A DNA stretch of 15,452 bases, from NCBI GenBank assembly GCA_026991065.1, contig JALXCG010000584.1, forward strand, positions 1-15,452. Direction: 5' to 3'. The translations under genes and the position numbers were made by a program. Below the pieces are notes generated by a model, which was not told where the DNA came from, did not search any database, and was given only the letters and a program-made list of their open reading frames with translations. Below are positions 5,550-13,943 of the stretch, piece by piece (the stretch's first letter is position 1; the number at the start of each line of letters is the position of its first letter). The stretch is from JALXCG01 sp026991065 [NCBI: Gemmatimonadota bacterium]. GTDB taxonomy: Bacteria > GCA-2686955.

Positions 5550-8006
5550 TCACCCCCCGAAGTTGGGGGTCTCGGAACCGTCGGCGCGCAGGCACCAGGG
5601 GAGCCAAACCAGAGTCACGGGTGCGGTGACCATATCTCCCTTGCGCGGACGAATCACCACCTCCTCCAGATCCAGGAGTTCGGCATCGACAGAACTGTTG
5701 CACTCTTCGACGTCGGCCTGAAACTCTGTTTCCAGGGCGGCGAGCCGCTCCCGGGCGGCCGCCAGGCTCTCCTGCGCACGGGCGATATCCTCCTTCTCGC
5801 GACCGACCCGGCCGGCACTGCGCATGGCTGTGCTCGCCTTGCTGATTGTGGTGCTCGAAATCGCCTTGCGGCCAAAGAGGGCGCCCAGAATGGTGGCGCC
5901 GATCGAGACCGTGGCGGCAAGTTTCTGCTGACCGTGCTGCGCCTCTTCCCGCTCCACCCGCTGCTCAGCTTTGCGAATGCGCTCCTGAAGTGTGGCGAAC
6001 TTCTTGCTGTAGCGACGCTTCAGCTTCTCCATGGCGACATCGCGACGCTCCCGCAGCAAGAGCGCAAGGCGGCCGCGAAACTCCGCTTCGCTCTCGCCCG
6101 GGCGCGAATAGGCCTTGGGCGTGCGACACAGGTAGAGAATCAGTGGCATTTCGCGATAAGCGTGCGACACCAACATCTTGCTCCAGGTGCGATAGGACCT
6201 CTTGCTGCGCGCGGCGGCGGGCAGCGGCGCGAAGCGTGCCGGCAGTTCCGGCTCGGCGCGGGTGTCGGCCTCCTGCAAGAGATCAGCGGCGGCCCAGGGA
6301 TCGCCGGCGGCAGCCTCTGTAAGCGGGGCCGCAAGGGTGGCATCGCGCCAGTCATCGACCCCGGCGGGTGACTTCACATAGTGCAGGCGGACGCGCCCGA
6401 GCAGCGCCGGCCGGTAGAGACGCGATCCGGCGGCGGCAGTGGTCTCCCGGAGAAAGAGCTGGTCGATTCCCGGCGGCAAAACCGGTCGCTGAGCGCCGGC
6501 CGCCACAGGCGGAGGCGAAGGCGGGGTCGTTGCGGCGGGTGGGGACGAGGGCGCCGCCACCGAGCCGGGAGAGCCGGCCATCACCTCGCGTCGCGCCTGC
6601 ATCAAGCGGGCGATCTGGGCCTGGGTCAGCGGGCCGCGCAGGTAGGAGAGGGCCCACCGTGTGTGGAACAGAACCGGCGCCTCCTCATGCACATTGTTCA
6701 TCAGGAAGACGCGACTCTTCAGACCGGAGAGGCGCGCCTCCATCTGCGCGCGGTCAAACACCGCCCCGGTCGCCGCCGATGCGCCCTCCAGCCCATCGAG
6801 CACGCGCATCTTGTCGCGTTCAGTCTGCAACCGCCCCAGGAACCAGGTGCCGGCATTGGAGAGAGCCTTGTAGTCGAGATCCACCGGATTCTGGGTTGCC
6901 AGCAGCACACCCAGCCCATAAGCCCGGGCCTGTTTGAGCAGGGTCAGCAGCGGAGTCTTCGAGGGTGGATTGGCGGTCGGTGGCAGATAGCCAAAGACCT
7001 CGTCCATATAGAGAAGAGCGCGCAGGCTGCCGGTTCCGGGCTGAGCGCGCATCCACGACACCAATTCGGTCAGAAGCAGCGTTACAAAAAACATCCGCTC
7101 GGTGTCGTTCAAATGGGCGATCGACAAAATCGCCAGGCGCGGCTTGCCGCCCGGTGTGTAGAGGAGATGATTGATGTCAAGCGGCTCCCCCTCCATCCAG
7201 GCCGCGAATCCCGGCGAAGCCAGGATGTTGTTAACAGTCATCGCCAGCCCGAAACGCTCCTTCGCGGGATAGAAGGTTTCGACCGGGAAGACCCCCACAC
7301 TGTCGAAAGGAGGTTCCTGAATCTGCCGAATCAATCCAGGCAGATCCAGATTCTGCCCAGCGCGCCAGACCCGATCGAGGATGTTCGCGATCAGAATGTG
7401 GTCGCGGCTGCGCACCGGGTCATCATCCAGCCCCAGCAACACCAGAAGCCCGGAAGTGGCCGCGGCTACTCGCTCGCGCAGCGCCCCGGGATCGGCACGC
7501 ACAGCCGGCGGCGGAGCGGCGAAAGAGCGCAACACCCGCAGCGGAATCCCGGACCCGCCGCCCGGCGTGTAGATCGCCACATCGGCCGCTTCGCGCAGCC
7601 GCCGGATCCGCTCTCCATCCTGCCCCCATTGCGCCAGCCCCTTCCTCCACAGAGTGGCGCGATCGCGCGCGAACTCATGGACGCTCATCCCCTTGCGCTG
7701 TGCCTCCGCCTCGTCCACCCAAGGCTGAAAATCGTCCGGCTGCAGATCGGGAAAGGTGAGCATCAGATTTCCCAGATCACCCTTGGGGTCGATGAGCAGC
7801 GCCGGAATGCGATCGATCGCGGCCTCCTCCAGAAGCGACACACAGAGCCCGGTCTTGCCGCTGCCGGTCATTCCGACGCACACGGCGTGTGTCGTCAGAT
7901 CCTTGCTGTCATAGAGCAGCGGCTCGGCCGCTACTTCACCGCTGGCGGCGGAGACAGTTCGACCCAAGTAGAATGCGCCGAGTTTTTCATACGCTGACGG
8001 GTCCAT
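5550..8006 (-). CDS. HerA/FtsK-type ATPase with coiled-coil C-terminal region
   Basis: The frame encodes 818 residues from the ATG at 8004-8006, which has GAGGAG six bases upstream. The frame stays open further upstream only through overlap with the glycosidase gene. The ATPase core has Walker A GMTGSGKT (45-52), IDPKGDLGN (72-80) as in HerA/DUF87 and VirD4-type ATPases, Walker B LLYMDEVFG (331-339) and a sensor-like LLATQNPVDL (368-377). These are RecA-fold motors of the HerA/FtsK/VirD4 group, usually hexameric and moving DNA or protein. A proline-rich linker (about 482-505) leads to a second part. There, long charged helices (640-692 and 736-770) flank a glycine-rich hydrophobic segment (about 696-716, LAATVSIGATILGALFG) that could insert into or touch a membrane. 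No HerA partner (NurA, SIR2, DUF4297) is adjacent; the partner in sequence is the dynamin-like GTPase starting at the next base. Function is unproven. Confidence 0.88.
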   Translation of the reverse strand: MDPSAYEKLGAFYLGRTVSAASGEVAAEPLLYDSKDLTTHAVCVGMTGSGKTGLCVSLLEEAAIDRIPALLIDPKGDLGNLMLTFPDLQPDDFQPWVDEAEAQRKGMSVHEFARDRATLWRKGLAQWGQDGERIRRLREAADVAIYTPGGGSGIPLRVLRSFAAPPPAVRADPGALRERVAAATSGLLVLLGLDDDPVRSRDHILIANILDRVWRAGQNLDLPGLIRQIQEPPFDSVGVFPVETFYPAKERFGLAMTVNNILASPGFAAWMEGEPLDINHLLYTPGGKPRLAILSIAHLNDTERMFFVTLLLTELVSWMRAQPGTGSLRALLYMDEVFGYLPPTANPPSKTPLLTLLKQARAYGLGVLLATQNPVDLDYKALSNAGTWFLGRLQTERDKMRVLDGLEGASAATGAVFDRAQMEARLSGLKSRVFLMNNVHEEAPVLFHTRWALSYLRGPLTQAQIARLMQARREVMAGSPGSVAAPSSPPAATTPPSPPPVAAGAQRPVLPPGIDQLFLRETTAAAGSRLYRPALLGRVRLHYVKSPAGVDDWRDATLAAPLTEAAAGDPWAAADLLQEADTRAEPELPARFAPLPAAARSKRSYRTWSKMLVSHAYREMPLILYLCRTPKAYSRPGESEAEFRGRLALLLRERRDVAMEKLKRRYSKKFATLQERIRKAEQRVEREEAQHGQQKLAATVSIGATILGALFGRKAISSTTISKASTAMRSAGRVGREKEDIARAQESLAAARERLAALETEFQADVEECNSSVDAELLDLEEVVIRPRKGDMVTAPVTLVWLPWCLRADGSETPNFGG

Positions 8007-8098
8007 GACGGGCTCCTCGTGGTCATCAGATTCCGCTCTCGGGGCGCGGCGGAATATCAAAAGAATGACGGTCCAGGATATGGAGAATACACCAAACT
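8007..8098 (-). promoter_or_regulatory. AT-richer leader before the ATPase-dynamin pair
   Basis: This 92-bp gap is the longest between genes in the right-hand leftward run, and its part at 8051-8098 is clearly AT-richer than the surroundings. On the minus strand it offers -10-like hexamers (TATTCT, TATCCT, GATATT), but I find no matching -35. It is the natural place for an internal promoter serving the two-gene unit. The Shine-Dalgarno GAGGAG of the ATPase lies at its downstream end. Confidence 0.25.
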
Positions 8099-9481
8099 TC
8101 AGTCGGCGAAACGAGCAGCTATGCAGCCGGCCTCGATGTCTGCGGAATAACGTTCCAGAATCTCGGGCGTCAGCCCATTGGCGGCGATGATCTCGCTCAG
8201 CATGGCGGCGCTGGGGCGCGGGCGCCGGCGCAGCTCCGGATCGTCGTGGTCCATGGCGACCAATCCGAACCGTTTGGCAAACCCTTCGCGCCACTCGAAG
8301 TTGTCGGTGAAGCTCCAGTGCATGTAACCGCGAATGTCGCAGCCTTCAATCAAGGCCTGGTGCAACTGCTGCAGGTGAGAGAGGATATAGCGTCGGCGCT
8401 GGCGATCGCCGGAATCGCAGCAGCCGTTCTCGGTGATGTAGATCGGTCGGCCAAAACGACGCCGAACGGCGTGCAAAACTAAGCGGAAGCCGGGGGGATA
8501 GATCTGCCATCCCATCTCGCTCGTTTCTACGCCGGGGGGCACGTGGTAGCCGCCGCTTTTGACATTGGAGAGGGTTCCGGCATCCAGGCGGGTGCTGATT
8601 CGCATGTAGTAGTTCACGCCGATAAAGTCGACGCTACCCGCAAGGCCGGGGATCTCCCGCCCCATTCCCCAGGGCCACTGCACACGGCCGCTGACCACAC
8701 TCTCATCCCAGGCTTCAAAACTGACCCGCGCAACCAGCCGGGAAAGCACTCGCTCCAGCGGCAAAAGGGGCCCCTTGTCGTGGTACGGTTCGACCCACTG
8801 GTAGGCACCCGCAAAGCCCACTCGCGGCGGGCCATCGCCGTTGGCCGGATGAGCCACCAGATTGTGGATGCAGGTGTAGGCCAGGGCGTGAGCCTCCAGC
8901 AGCACGCGAAAAACCCGCGCCGCCTCCAGCGGACGGCGCCGGCAGGGCGGGTGGTAACCGGCCAGATAACCGGCAAGTACCGGAACCATCGGCTCGTTCA
9001 GGGTGATCCACAGGTCCACCAGATCGCCGAACTCCGGAATCACGCGCAGCAGAAAATGCTCCCAGCGCGCCAGGGCATCCGGCGCCAACCAGGAACCGGC
9101 GGCAGCAAACCACTGCGGCACCACCCAGTGGTTCAGGGTCAGGCAAACGCGAATGCCGCGGCGCTGCAGATCCTCCAGAATCCGCCGGTAGTGGGCGATC
9201 GCCTCCGGGTCGAAACGATCGCGCTCCGGCTCGATGCGCGCCCACTCGATCCCCAGCCGAAAAACGTTGCAACCGATCTTCTGCAGCAGATCGTGGTCGG
9301 TGCGGAAACGGTTCCAGTAATCACAAGCGCGCCCGCTGCGGGTAGCGTCCTTGACCAGCCCCTGCTGCTCCCACGCCCACCAGTTGCTGTGGGTGTTGTT
9401 GCCCTCAACCTGGTGCCCCGCGGTCGCCACCCCCCAGAGGAACCCGGCGGGAAAAACCCTGCGCGCGGACCGCTCCGGCAT
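8099..9481 (-). CDS. GH1 family beta-glucosidase
   Basis: This 460-residue protein is of usual length for glycoside hydrolase family 1. It starts with the family signature FLWGVATAGHQVEG (14-27). The acid/base glutamate is E163 in TLNEP and the nucleophile is E351 in YITENG. H118 lies in LTLNHWVVP, where the family usually has HHWDLP, so the aspartate is replaced. The sugar-binding WSFTDNFEW is at 389-397. It should hydrolyse beta-glucosides, beta-galactosides or similar from the non-reducing end; substrate cannot be read from the sequence. No signal peptide is present, so it is cytosolic and would act on imported or internal sugars. The ATG at 9479-9481 lies six bases after the mtnA stop, with AGAGAGAGG overlapping the end of mtnA, so the two are probably cotranscribed. 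No sugar transporter is visible nearby. Confidence 0.93.
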   Translation of the reverse strand: MPERSARRVFPAGFLWGVATAGHQVEGNNTHSNWWAWEQQGLVKDATRSGRACDYWNRFRTDHDLLQKIGCNVFRLGIEWARIEPERDRFDPEAIAHYRRILEDLQRRGIRVCLTLNHWVVPQWFAAAGSWLAPDALARWEHFLLRVIPEFGDLVDLWITLNEPMVPVLAGYLAGYHPPCRRRPLEAARVFRVLLEAHALAYTCIHNLVAHPANGDGPPRVGFAGAYQWVEPYHDKGPLLPLERVLSRLVARVSFEAWDESVVSGRVQWPWGMGREIPGLAGSVDFIGVNYYMRISTRLDAGTLSNVKSGGYHVPPGVETSEMGWQIYPPGFRLVLHAVRRRFGRPIYITENGCCDSGDRQRRRYILSHLQQLHQALIEGCDIRGYMHWSFTDNFEWREGFAKRFGLVAMDHDDPELRRRPRPSAAMLSEIIAANGLTPEILERYSADIEAGCIAARFAD

Positions 9482-9487
9482 TGACGC

Positions 9488-10543
9488 CTAACCTCTCTCT
9501 TCAGCGCCGGCCGCGGCCACCACGGCACCCATGTCATAGGGGGGGCGATGAATCCCGCGCTCAGTGATAATCGCGCTCACCAAGCGATGCGGCGTCACAT
9601 CGAAGGCGGGGTTGGCCGCCGTCACACCGGCCGGGCCGATCGCCTGACCGTTGATCTGCAGCACTTCAGCCGCACTTCGCTCCTCGATCGGCACCTCGGC
9701 GCCACAAGGAGTGGCGGGATCGAGCGTGGAGATCGGCGCGGCGACATAGAAAGGAACCCCGTGCTCACGGGCCAGTAGGGCCACGGTGTAGGTGCCGATC
9801 TTGTTCACCACATCGCCATTGGCGGCGATCCGGTCGGCGCCGACCACAACCAGGTCCACCTGACCAGTCTGGAACAGGCGCCCGGCGGCGGTGTCGCTGA
9901 TCAGGTTGAGGGGAATCCCCTCGCGCTGCAGCTCCCAGGCGGTGAGTCGCGCGCCCTGCTGCCGGGGACGGGTTTCATCCACCCACACATGCACCTGTTT
10001 GCCGGCGGCGTGCGCCTTGTAGACCACGGCCAGAGCGGTCCCCCACTCGACGGTGGCCAGGGAGCCGGCGTTGCAGTGAGTCAAAATGCGTGCTTGCGCC
10101 GGAACCAGGCGGGCGCCGTGAGTGCCCAGCGCGGCATTGGCGGCGGCATCCTCCGCGGCGATGGCCCGGGCTTCGGCAAGGGTGGCCCGAGCAAGTTCAG
10201 CCGCGGTCGCCCCGGCGCCCAGCGCGGCCACCGCTGCGCGCACCCGCTGCAGCGCCCATACCAGGTTCACGGCCGTGGGGCGGGTTGCCGCGAGTCCCGC
10301 CGCCGCCTCGTCAAAACCGCGCCACCAATCCGCAGGCTCAGCCCCGCTCGCCTGCGCCGCTGCCAGCGCCAGGCCGAATGCCGCCGCGGCCCCGATCGCC
10401 GGCGCTCCACGCACCGCCATGTCGGCAATCGCGGTCGCCACATCCTGCCAGCGGTGTAGTTCCAGATACTCCAGGGCGTATGGCAAGCGCCGCTGATCGA
10501 TCATCCGCAGATGGTCATCTACCCAATCCAGCGTTCGCAACAA
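9488..10543 (-). CDS. mtnA: Methylthioribose-1-phosphate isomerase
   Basis: This 351-residue protein has standard MtnA length and belongs to the eIF2B-like superfamily. It carries MAVRGAPAIG (42-51), the catalytic cysteine C157 in THCNAGSLAT, the catalytic aspartate D237 in VVGADRIAANGD and NKIGTY (247-252). MtnA converts 5-methylthioribose-1-phosphate to the ribulose isomer in methionine salvage; relatives also act on 5-deoxyribose-1-phosphate. The frame starts with two tandem TTG codons (10538-10543), and a strong purine Shine-Dalgarno precedes the first. The later ATG at residue 14 would remove the conserved first strand and LDQR-like region, so TTG is preferred. No other methionine-salvage gene (mtnB, mtnC, mtnD, mtnK, mtnP) is in the window. 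It sits between hisS (24 bp upstream) and the GH1 gene (6 bp downstream). Confidence 0.94.
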   Translation of the reverse strand: MLRTLDWVDDHLRMIDQRRLPYALEYLELHRWQDVATAIADMAVRGAPAIGAAAAFGLALAAAQASGAEPADWWRGFDEAAAGLAATRPTAVNLVWALQRVRAAVAALGAGATAAELARATLAEARAIAAEDAAANAALGTHGARLVPAQARILTHCNAGSLATVEWGTALAVVYKAHAAGKQVHVWVDETRPRQQGARLTAWELQREGIPLNLISDTAAGRLFQTGQVDLVVVGADRIAANGDVVNKIGTYTVALLAREHGVPFYVAAPISTLDPATPCGAEVPIEERSAAEVLQINGQAIGPAGVTAANPAFDVTPHRLVSAIITERGIHRPPYDMGAVVAAAGAEERG

Positions 10544-10548
10544 AACAG

Positions 10549-10559
10549 TCTCCTCCTCC
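10549..10559 (-). promoter_or_regulatory. Strong Shine-Dalgarno selecting the TTG start of mtnA
   Basis: The minus strand reads GGAGGAGGAGA here, five bases before the TTG at 10541-10543. It is the strongest ribosome binding site I saw and decides the start in favour of TTG rather than the internal ATG. It lies within the 24-bp gap after hisS. Confidence 0.75.
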
Positions 10560-10567
10560 GCGAGCCA

Positions 10568-11839
10568 TCAATCGGCGCGGAGCAGTTCCTCCAGCGACAG
10601 ATCCCGTTCCGCGCCGGTTTCCAGGTTCTTGACCCGCACTTTGCCGCGCGCCCACTCGTCCGGTGCCAGCAACACCATGCGCCGCCCACCGACGCGATCC
10701 GCGTGCTTGAACGCGGCCTTCACCTTCTTGGACTCCAGCATCAGATCGACCCGGCGACCGGCGGCCCGCAGCTTGGTGGCAACCTGGCAGGCGGCCGGAC
10801 GCAACTCCTCGGCAAAGGCGAACACAATGTCGTCCACACATGGCGGCAACTCGGGCAGCAGCCCTTTGTCACCCAGCAACTCGACCAGCACCACATCGCC
10901 AAAACCGAATCCGCAGGCGGGAATGTCCTTGCCGCCAAAGGTCGACAGAAGGTGGTCGTAACGACCGCCGCCGCAGATCGCGCGCAGGGTCGCGCCGCGG
11001 TCGAAGGCTTCGAAGACCACGCCCGTATAGTAGGCGAGTCCGCGTACAATCGACGCATCAAAACAGAGCCATTCGCCGAATCCGTAGTCGCTCACCAAGC
11101 GGAACAGACGCCGCAACTCCACCACCGCGGGATCATCCTCTCCGACGCTGGCCGCCAACTGCTCCAGATCCTTGATCGAAAGCGTGTCAAGCAGGCGCTC
11201 GATCTGTTCGGGCTCGAGGCCGAGCGCGGCCAAATCGGCAACCAGAGTCTCGCGGGGCAGCTTGTCGAGCTTATCCACCAGCACGCAGGCCTCGGCAAAA
11301 CGCTCCGCCGGCACCCCCAGATCATCCATGACCCCCTGCAAAACCTTGCGGCTTGAAACCCGAATGCCGACGTCGGCCGGAGTCAATCCCAGGCGCTCAA
11401 AAAGTGTCGCGATCGCGGCCAGGAGTTCCGCCTCGGCGGTCACATCGGCCACGCCGAAGAGATCCATGTTCCACTGGTAGTGCTCCCGCTTGCGGCCGCG
11501 GGTCATGCGTTCATAACGCCAGCACTGCGGGATGCTGAACCAGCGGATCGGCAGCGCCAGCGAGCGCCCCTTCTGCAGCACCATGCGCGCCAGCGACGGC
11601 GTCATCTCCGGGCGCAGGGCAACCCGCCGCCCCCCCTTGTCTTCAAAGCTGTAAAGTTGCGCGGTGATCTCTTCGCCCGCCTTGCGGATGTAGATCTCTT
11701 CGCTTTCCAGCACCGGGGCATCGTACTCCTCGAAAGCGAAAAGCCTGGCGACCTCGCGCCAGTGCGCAAAAATCCAGGAGCGCAAGCGCATGTCATCGGG
11801 GAAAAAGTCTCGGGTTCCGCGAGGCGGTTGCAACTGCAT
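10568..11839 (-). CDS. hisS: Histidyl-tRNA synthetase
   Basis: This 423-residue class II synthetase charges tRNA-His in the cytosol. It starts with PPRGTRDFFP (5-14). It has the ALRPEMTPSLARM region around the motif 2 strand (74-86), the motif 2 loop WRYERMTRGRKREHYQW (107-123), the histidine-specific RGLAYYTG (266-273), and motif 3 as GGGRYDHL (290-297) with GFGFGD (310-315). The C-terminal anticodon-binding domain covers about 335-423. The ATG at 11837-11839 gives the normal N-terminus, but no good Shine-Dalgarno is visible. The RGRKREHYQWNMD wording, with tryptophan and asparagine where many bacterial enzymes read REFHQ, recalls plant organellar HisRS and a minority bacterial subtype; this is from memory and needs a tree. 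It follows the ABC ATPase gene by 55 bp and precedes mtnA by 24 bp. Confidence 0.95.
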   Translation of the reverse strand: MQLQPPRGTRDFFPDDMRLRSWIFAHWREVARLFAFEEYDAPVLESEEIYIRKAGEEITAQLYSFEDKGGRRVALRPEMTPSLARMVLQKGRSLALPIRWFSIPQCWRYERMTRGRKREHYQWNMDLFGVADVTAEAELLAAIATLFERLGLTPADVGIRVSSRKVLQGVMDDLGVPAERFAEACVLVDKLDKLPRETLVADLAALGLEPEQIERLLDTLSIKDLEQLAASVGEDDPAVVELRRLFRLVSDYGFGEWLCFDASIVRGLAYYTGVVFEAFDRGATLRAICGGGRYDHLLSTFGGKDIPACGFGFGDVVLVELLGDKGLLPELPPCVDDIVFAFAEELRPAACQVATKLRAAGRRVDLMLESKKVKAAFKHADRVGGRRMVLLAPDEWARGKVRVKNLETGAERDLSLEELLRAD

Positions 11840-11894
11840 GACAGGAATCCGGGTTTGGGTCTCGAATGGCGGGAAGTCGCGCCGATGGCGGTGA

Positions 11895-12908
11895 TCATTC
11901 GCCCAGCAGATGGCAGGAAGCGGTATGCCTGTCGCTCAACTGCGTGGTTCGGGGATAGCTCTCCCGGCACCGGGCTTCGGCGACCGGGCAGCGCTCGTGG
12001 AAATAGCATCCAGATGGCGGATTGATCGGCGAAGGCACATCCCCCTGGAGTGGAATGCGCTGCTTGCGCGCTTTCGGATCGGCCGAAGGAACCGAGGAGA
12101 GCAGCGCGCGCGTGTAGGGATGGCGTGGATCGGCAAAAAGCTCTTCAGTCGGCGCCGTCTCCACAATCCGCCCCAGGTACATGACGGCGATCCGGTCGGA
12201 GATGTACTTCACCACTGAAAGATCGTGAGCGATGAAAAGAAAAGCGAGCCGGTACTCCTCCTGCAGATCCTTGAGCAGATTGATCACCTGCGCCTGAATC
12301 GAAACATCGAGCGCACTCACCGCTTCATCACAGACGATAAAACGCGGCTCCAGAGCCAGGGCCCGGGCGATCCCGACGCGCTGCCGCTGCCCGCCGGAGA
12401 ACTCATGCGGAAAACGGTTCAGGGCGTCCTTGCGCAGCCCCACCCGAACCAGCAACTCCGCAACCCGATCTTCGGTCTCCGCGCCCCGGGTGACGCCATG
12501 CACGCGAAGCGCTTCGCCAATGATGTTGCCCACGGTCAGGCGCGGATTCAGGCTCGAATAGGGATCCTGAAAAATGATCTGCAGATGTTGCCGCCAGGGC
12601 CGCAGTTCCTTGGTTGAAAGGGCAAAAAGATCTACGCCGGGCGCGTCTTCCTCCGGGTAGTAGATGGCTGAGCCGGCGGTAGGATCGAGCAGGCGCAGGA
12701 GCGTGCGTCCGGTCGTGGTCTTGCCGCAGCCGGACTCCCCCACCAGGCTCAGTGTCTCCTGCCGGCCGACATCGAACGAAACATCATCCACCGCTTTCAC
12801 ATCGCCGACATGGCGCTGAAACACGCCCCGCTTGATCGGAAAAAACTTCTTCAGTCCCCGCACCTCGATCAGATTGGCTGATTGCGTGGTCCGCGCCGGG
12901 TTGCTCAT
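11895..12908 (-). CDS. dppF: Peptide-type ABC transporter ATP-binding protein, DppF/OppF-like
   Basis: This 337-residue ATPase has Walker [10 protein letters not shown] (57-65), Q-loop FQDP (113-116), signature [14 protein letters not shown] (171-184), Walker [14 protein letters not shown] (190-202) and H-loop H228. Opp/Dpp-family ATPases end in a cysteine-rich region, and this one has C301, C307, C314 and C332. Cysteines of this type hold a [4Fe-4S] cluster in some family members. The N-terminal [11 protein letters not shown] is typical of the F-type subunit. It would pair with the D-type ATPase to power import through the membrane subunits. Its ATG overlaps the stop of the upstream ATPase gene (12905-12908), showing translational coupling. 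Substrate (di- or oligopeptide, nickel or sugar) cannot be decided from ATPases alone. The walker region has alanine where many have PTSALDV (EAVSALDV), a common variant. Confidence 0.92.
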   Translation of the reverse strand: MSNPARTTQSANLIEVRGLKKFFPIKRGVFQRHVGDVKAVDDVSFDVGRQETLSLVGESGCGKTTTGRTLLRLLDPTAGSAIYYPEEDAPGVDLFALSTKELRPWRQHLQIIFQDPYSSLNPRLTVGNIIGEALRVHGVTRGAETEDRVAELLVRVGLRKDALNRFPHEFSGGQRQRVGIARALALEPRFIVCDEAVSALDVSIQAQVINLLKDLQEEYRLAFLFIAHDLSVVKYISDRIAVMYLGRIVETAPTEELFADPRHPYTRALLSSVPSADPKARKQRIPLQGDVPSPINPPSGCYFHERCPVAEARCRESYPRTTQLSDRHTASCHLLGE

Positions 12909-13939
12909 GAGCGGCGTTCTCCGTGCAAGCTTTCTGCTTCATCCAGGTGATGACAGGCCACTGTGTGTGCGCTCTCCCCGGCCAACCCGACCAGTTCCGG
13001 TTCCTCCCGCGCGCAACGCTCCGTGGCGATCGGGCAGCGGGTGCGATAGCGGCAACCGGAGGGGAAGTGAAACGCGCTGGGGACAATCCCGGGAATTGTG
13101 TAGAGTCGCTCGCCGGGACGGGCAAGATCGGGCAGAGAACGGAACAGGCCAATCGTGTAGGGGTGCCGAGGGTGCTCAAAAAGCGCGTCCACGGCGGCAT
13201 ACTCCACCACCTTGCCGGCATACATCACCGCCACATGGTGGGCGTTTTCCGCGACCACCGCCAGGTCGTGCGTAATCAGCAACACGCTCATCCCCTCGCG
13301 CCGCTGCAACTCCGAAATCAGGTCCAGAATCTGCGCCTGAATGGTGACGTCGAGCGCGGTGGTGGGCTCGTCGGCGATCAGCAGCGCGGGGTGGCAGATC
13401 ATCGCCATGGCGATCATCACCCGCTGGCGCATGCCGCCGGAGAGTTGGTGCGGATACTCTTTCACCCGCTGCTCCGGGCTGGGAATGCCGACCTGCTCCA
13501 CCATGTCGATCGCCCGCCGGCGCGCGGCCTCGGCATCGAGCCCTTCGTGCAGCATCACCGTTTCCATGATCTGGTTGCCGACCGTGAAAACGGGATTGAG
13601 GGCAGTCATCGGCTCCTGGAAGATCATGGAGATGTGGTTGCCGCGAATCTCGCGCATCCGCTCTTCACTCACCTGCAGAAGATCTTCGCCGCGAAAAAGC
13701 ACCTGGCCGCCGGCGAAGAACCCGGGCGGCATCGGCACCAGTTGCATGATCGACAGCGCGGTCACCGACTTGCCGCACCCCGATTCGCCGACAATCCCGA
13801 GGGTCTCGCCCGCCATCACCGTGTAGTCGACGCCATCGACCGCCTTGGCGATCCCTTCGTCACCCCGGAAATAGGTCCGCAGCCCCTTGAGTTCCAGCAG
13901 GACGCGCTCATCACCGTTGGTTGCTGCCGTGTGCTCCAT
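12905..13939 (-). CDS. dppD: Peptide-type ABC transporter ATP-binding protein, DppD/OppD-like
   Basis: This 344-residue ATPase has Walker A GESGCGKS (51-58), Q-loop [11 protein letters not shown] (107-117), signature LSGGMRQRV (166-174), Walker [14 protein letters not shown] (186-198) and H-loop H224. SGGMRQRV and [10 protein letters not shown] mark the D-type subunit of Dpp/Opp importers. The tail carries C296, C302, C309 and C329, the same spacing class as in the F-type partner and as the cluster-binding cysteines known in this family. It acts on the cytosolic face of the inner membrane as half of an ATPase heterodimer. The ATG at 13937-13939 follows the permease stop by four bases, and the gene end overlaps the next ATPase start, so the three are one operon. 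Confidence 0.93.
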   Translation of the reverse strand: MEHTAATNGDERVLLELKGLRTYFRGDEGIAKAVDGVDYTVMAGETLGIVGESGCGKSVTALSIMQLVPMPPGFFAGGQVLFRGEDLLQVSEERMREIRGNHISMIFQEPMTALNPVFTVGNQIMETVMLHEGLDAEAARRRAIDMVEQVGIPSPEQRVKEYPHQLSGGMRQRVMIAMAMICHPALLIADEPTTALDVTIQAQILDLISELQRREGMSVLLITHDLAVVAENAHHVAVMYAGKVVEYAAVDALFEHPRHPYTIGLFRSLPDLARPGERLYTIPGIVPSAFHFPSGCRYRTRCPIATERCAREEPELVGLAGESAHTVACHHLDEAESLHGERRS

Positions 13940-13943
13940 CGCC

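Noticed and set aside
3486-6371. A 961-codon open frame on the plus strand opposite the dynamin and ATPase genes
   Set aside because: It is antisense to two genes with intact family motifs. Its product has no recognisable domain and a biased Arg/Gly/Ala/Gln/His composition, as expected of shadow frames in GC-rich DNA.
6381-7997. A 538-codon open frame on the plus strand opposite the ATPase
   Set aside because: It mirrors the codon pattern of the real ATPase gene and has no motif of its own.
8007-8294. N-terminal extension of the ATPase frame by 96 codons
   Set aside because: The extension overlaps the glycosidase C-terminus in another frame and is arginine-rich. The ATG at 8006 has a good Shine-Dalgarno and the expected family start.
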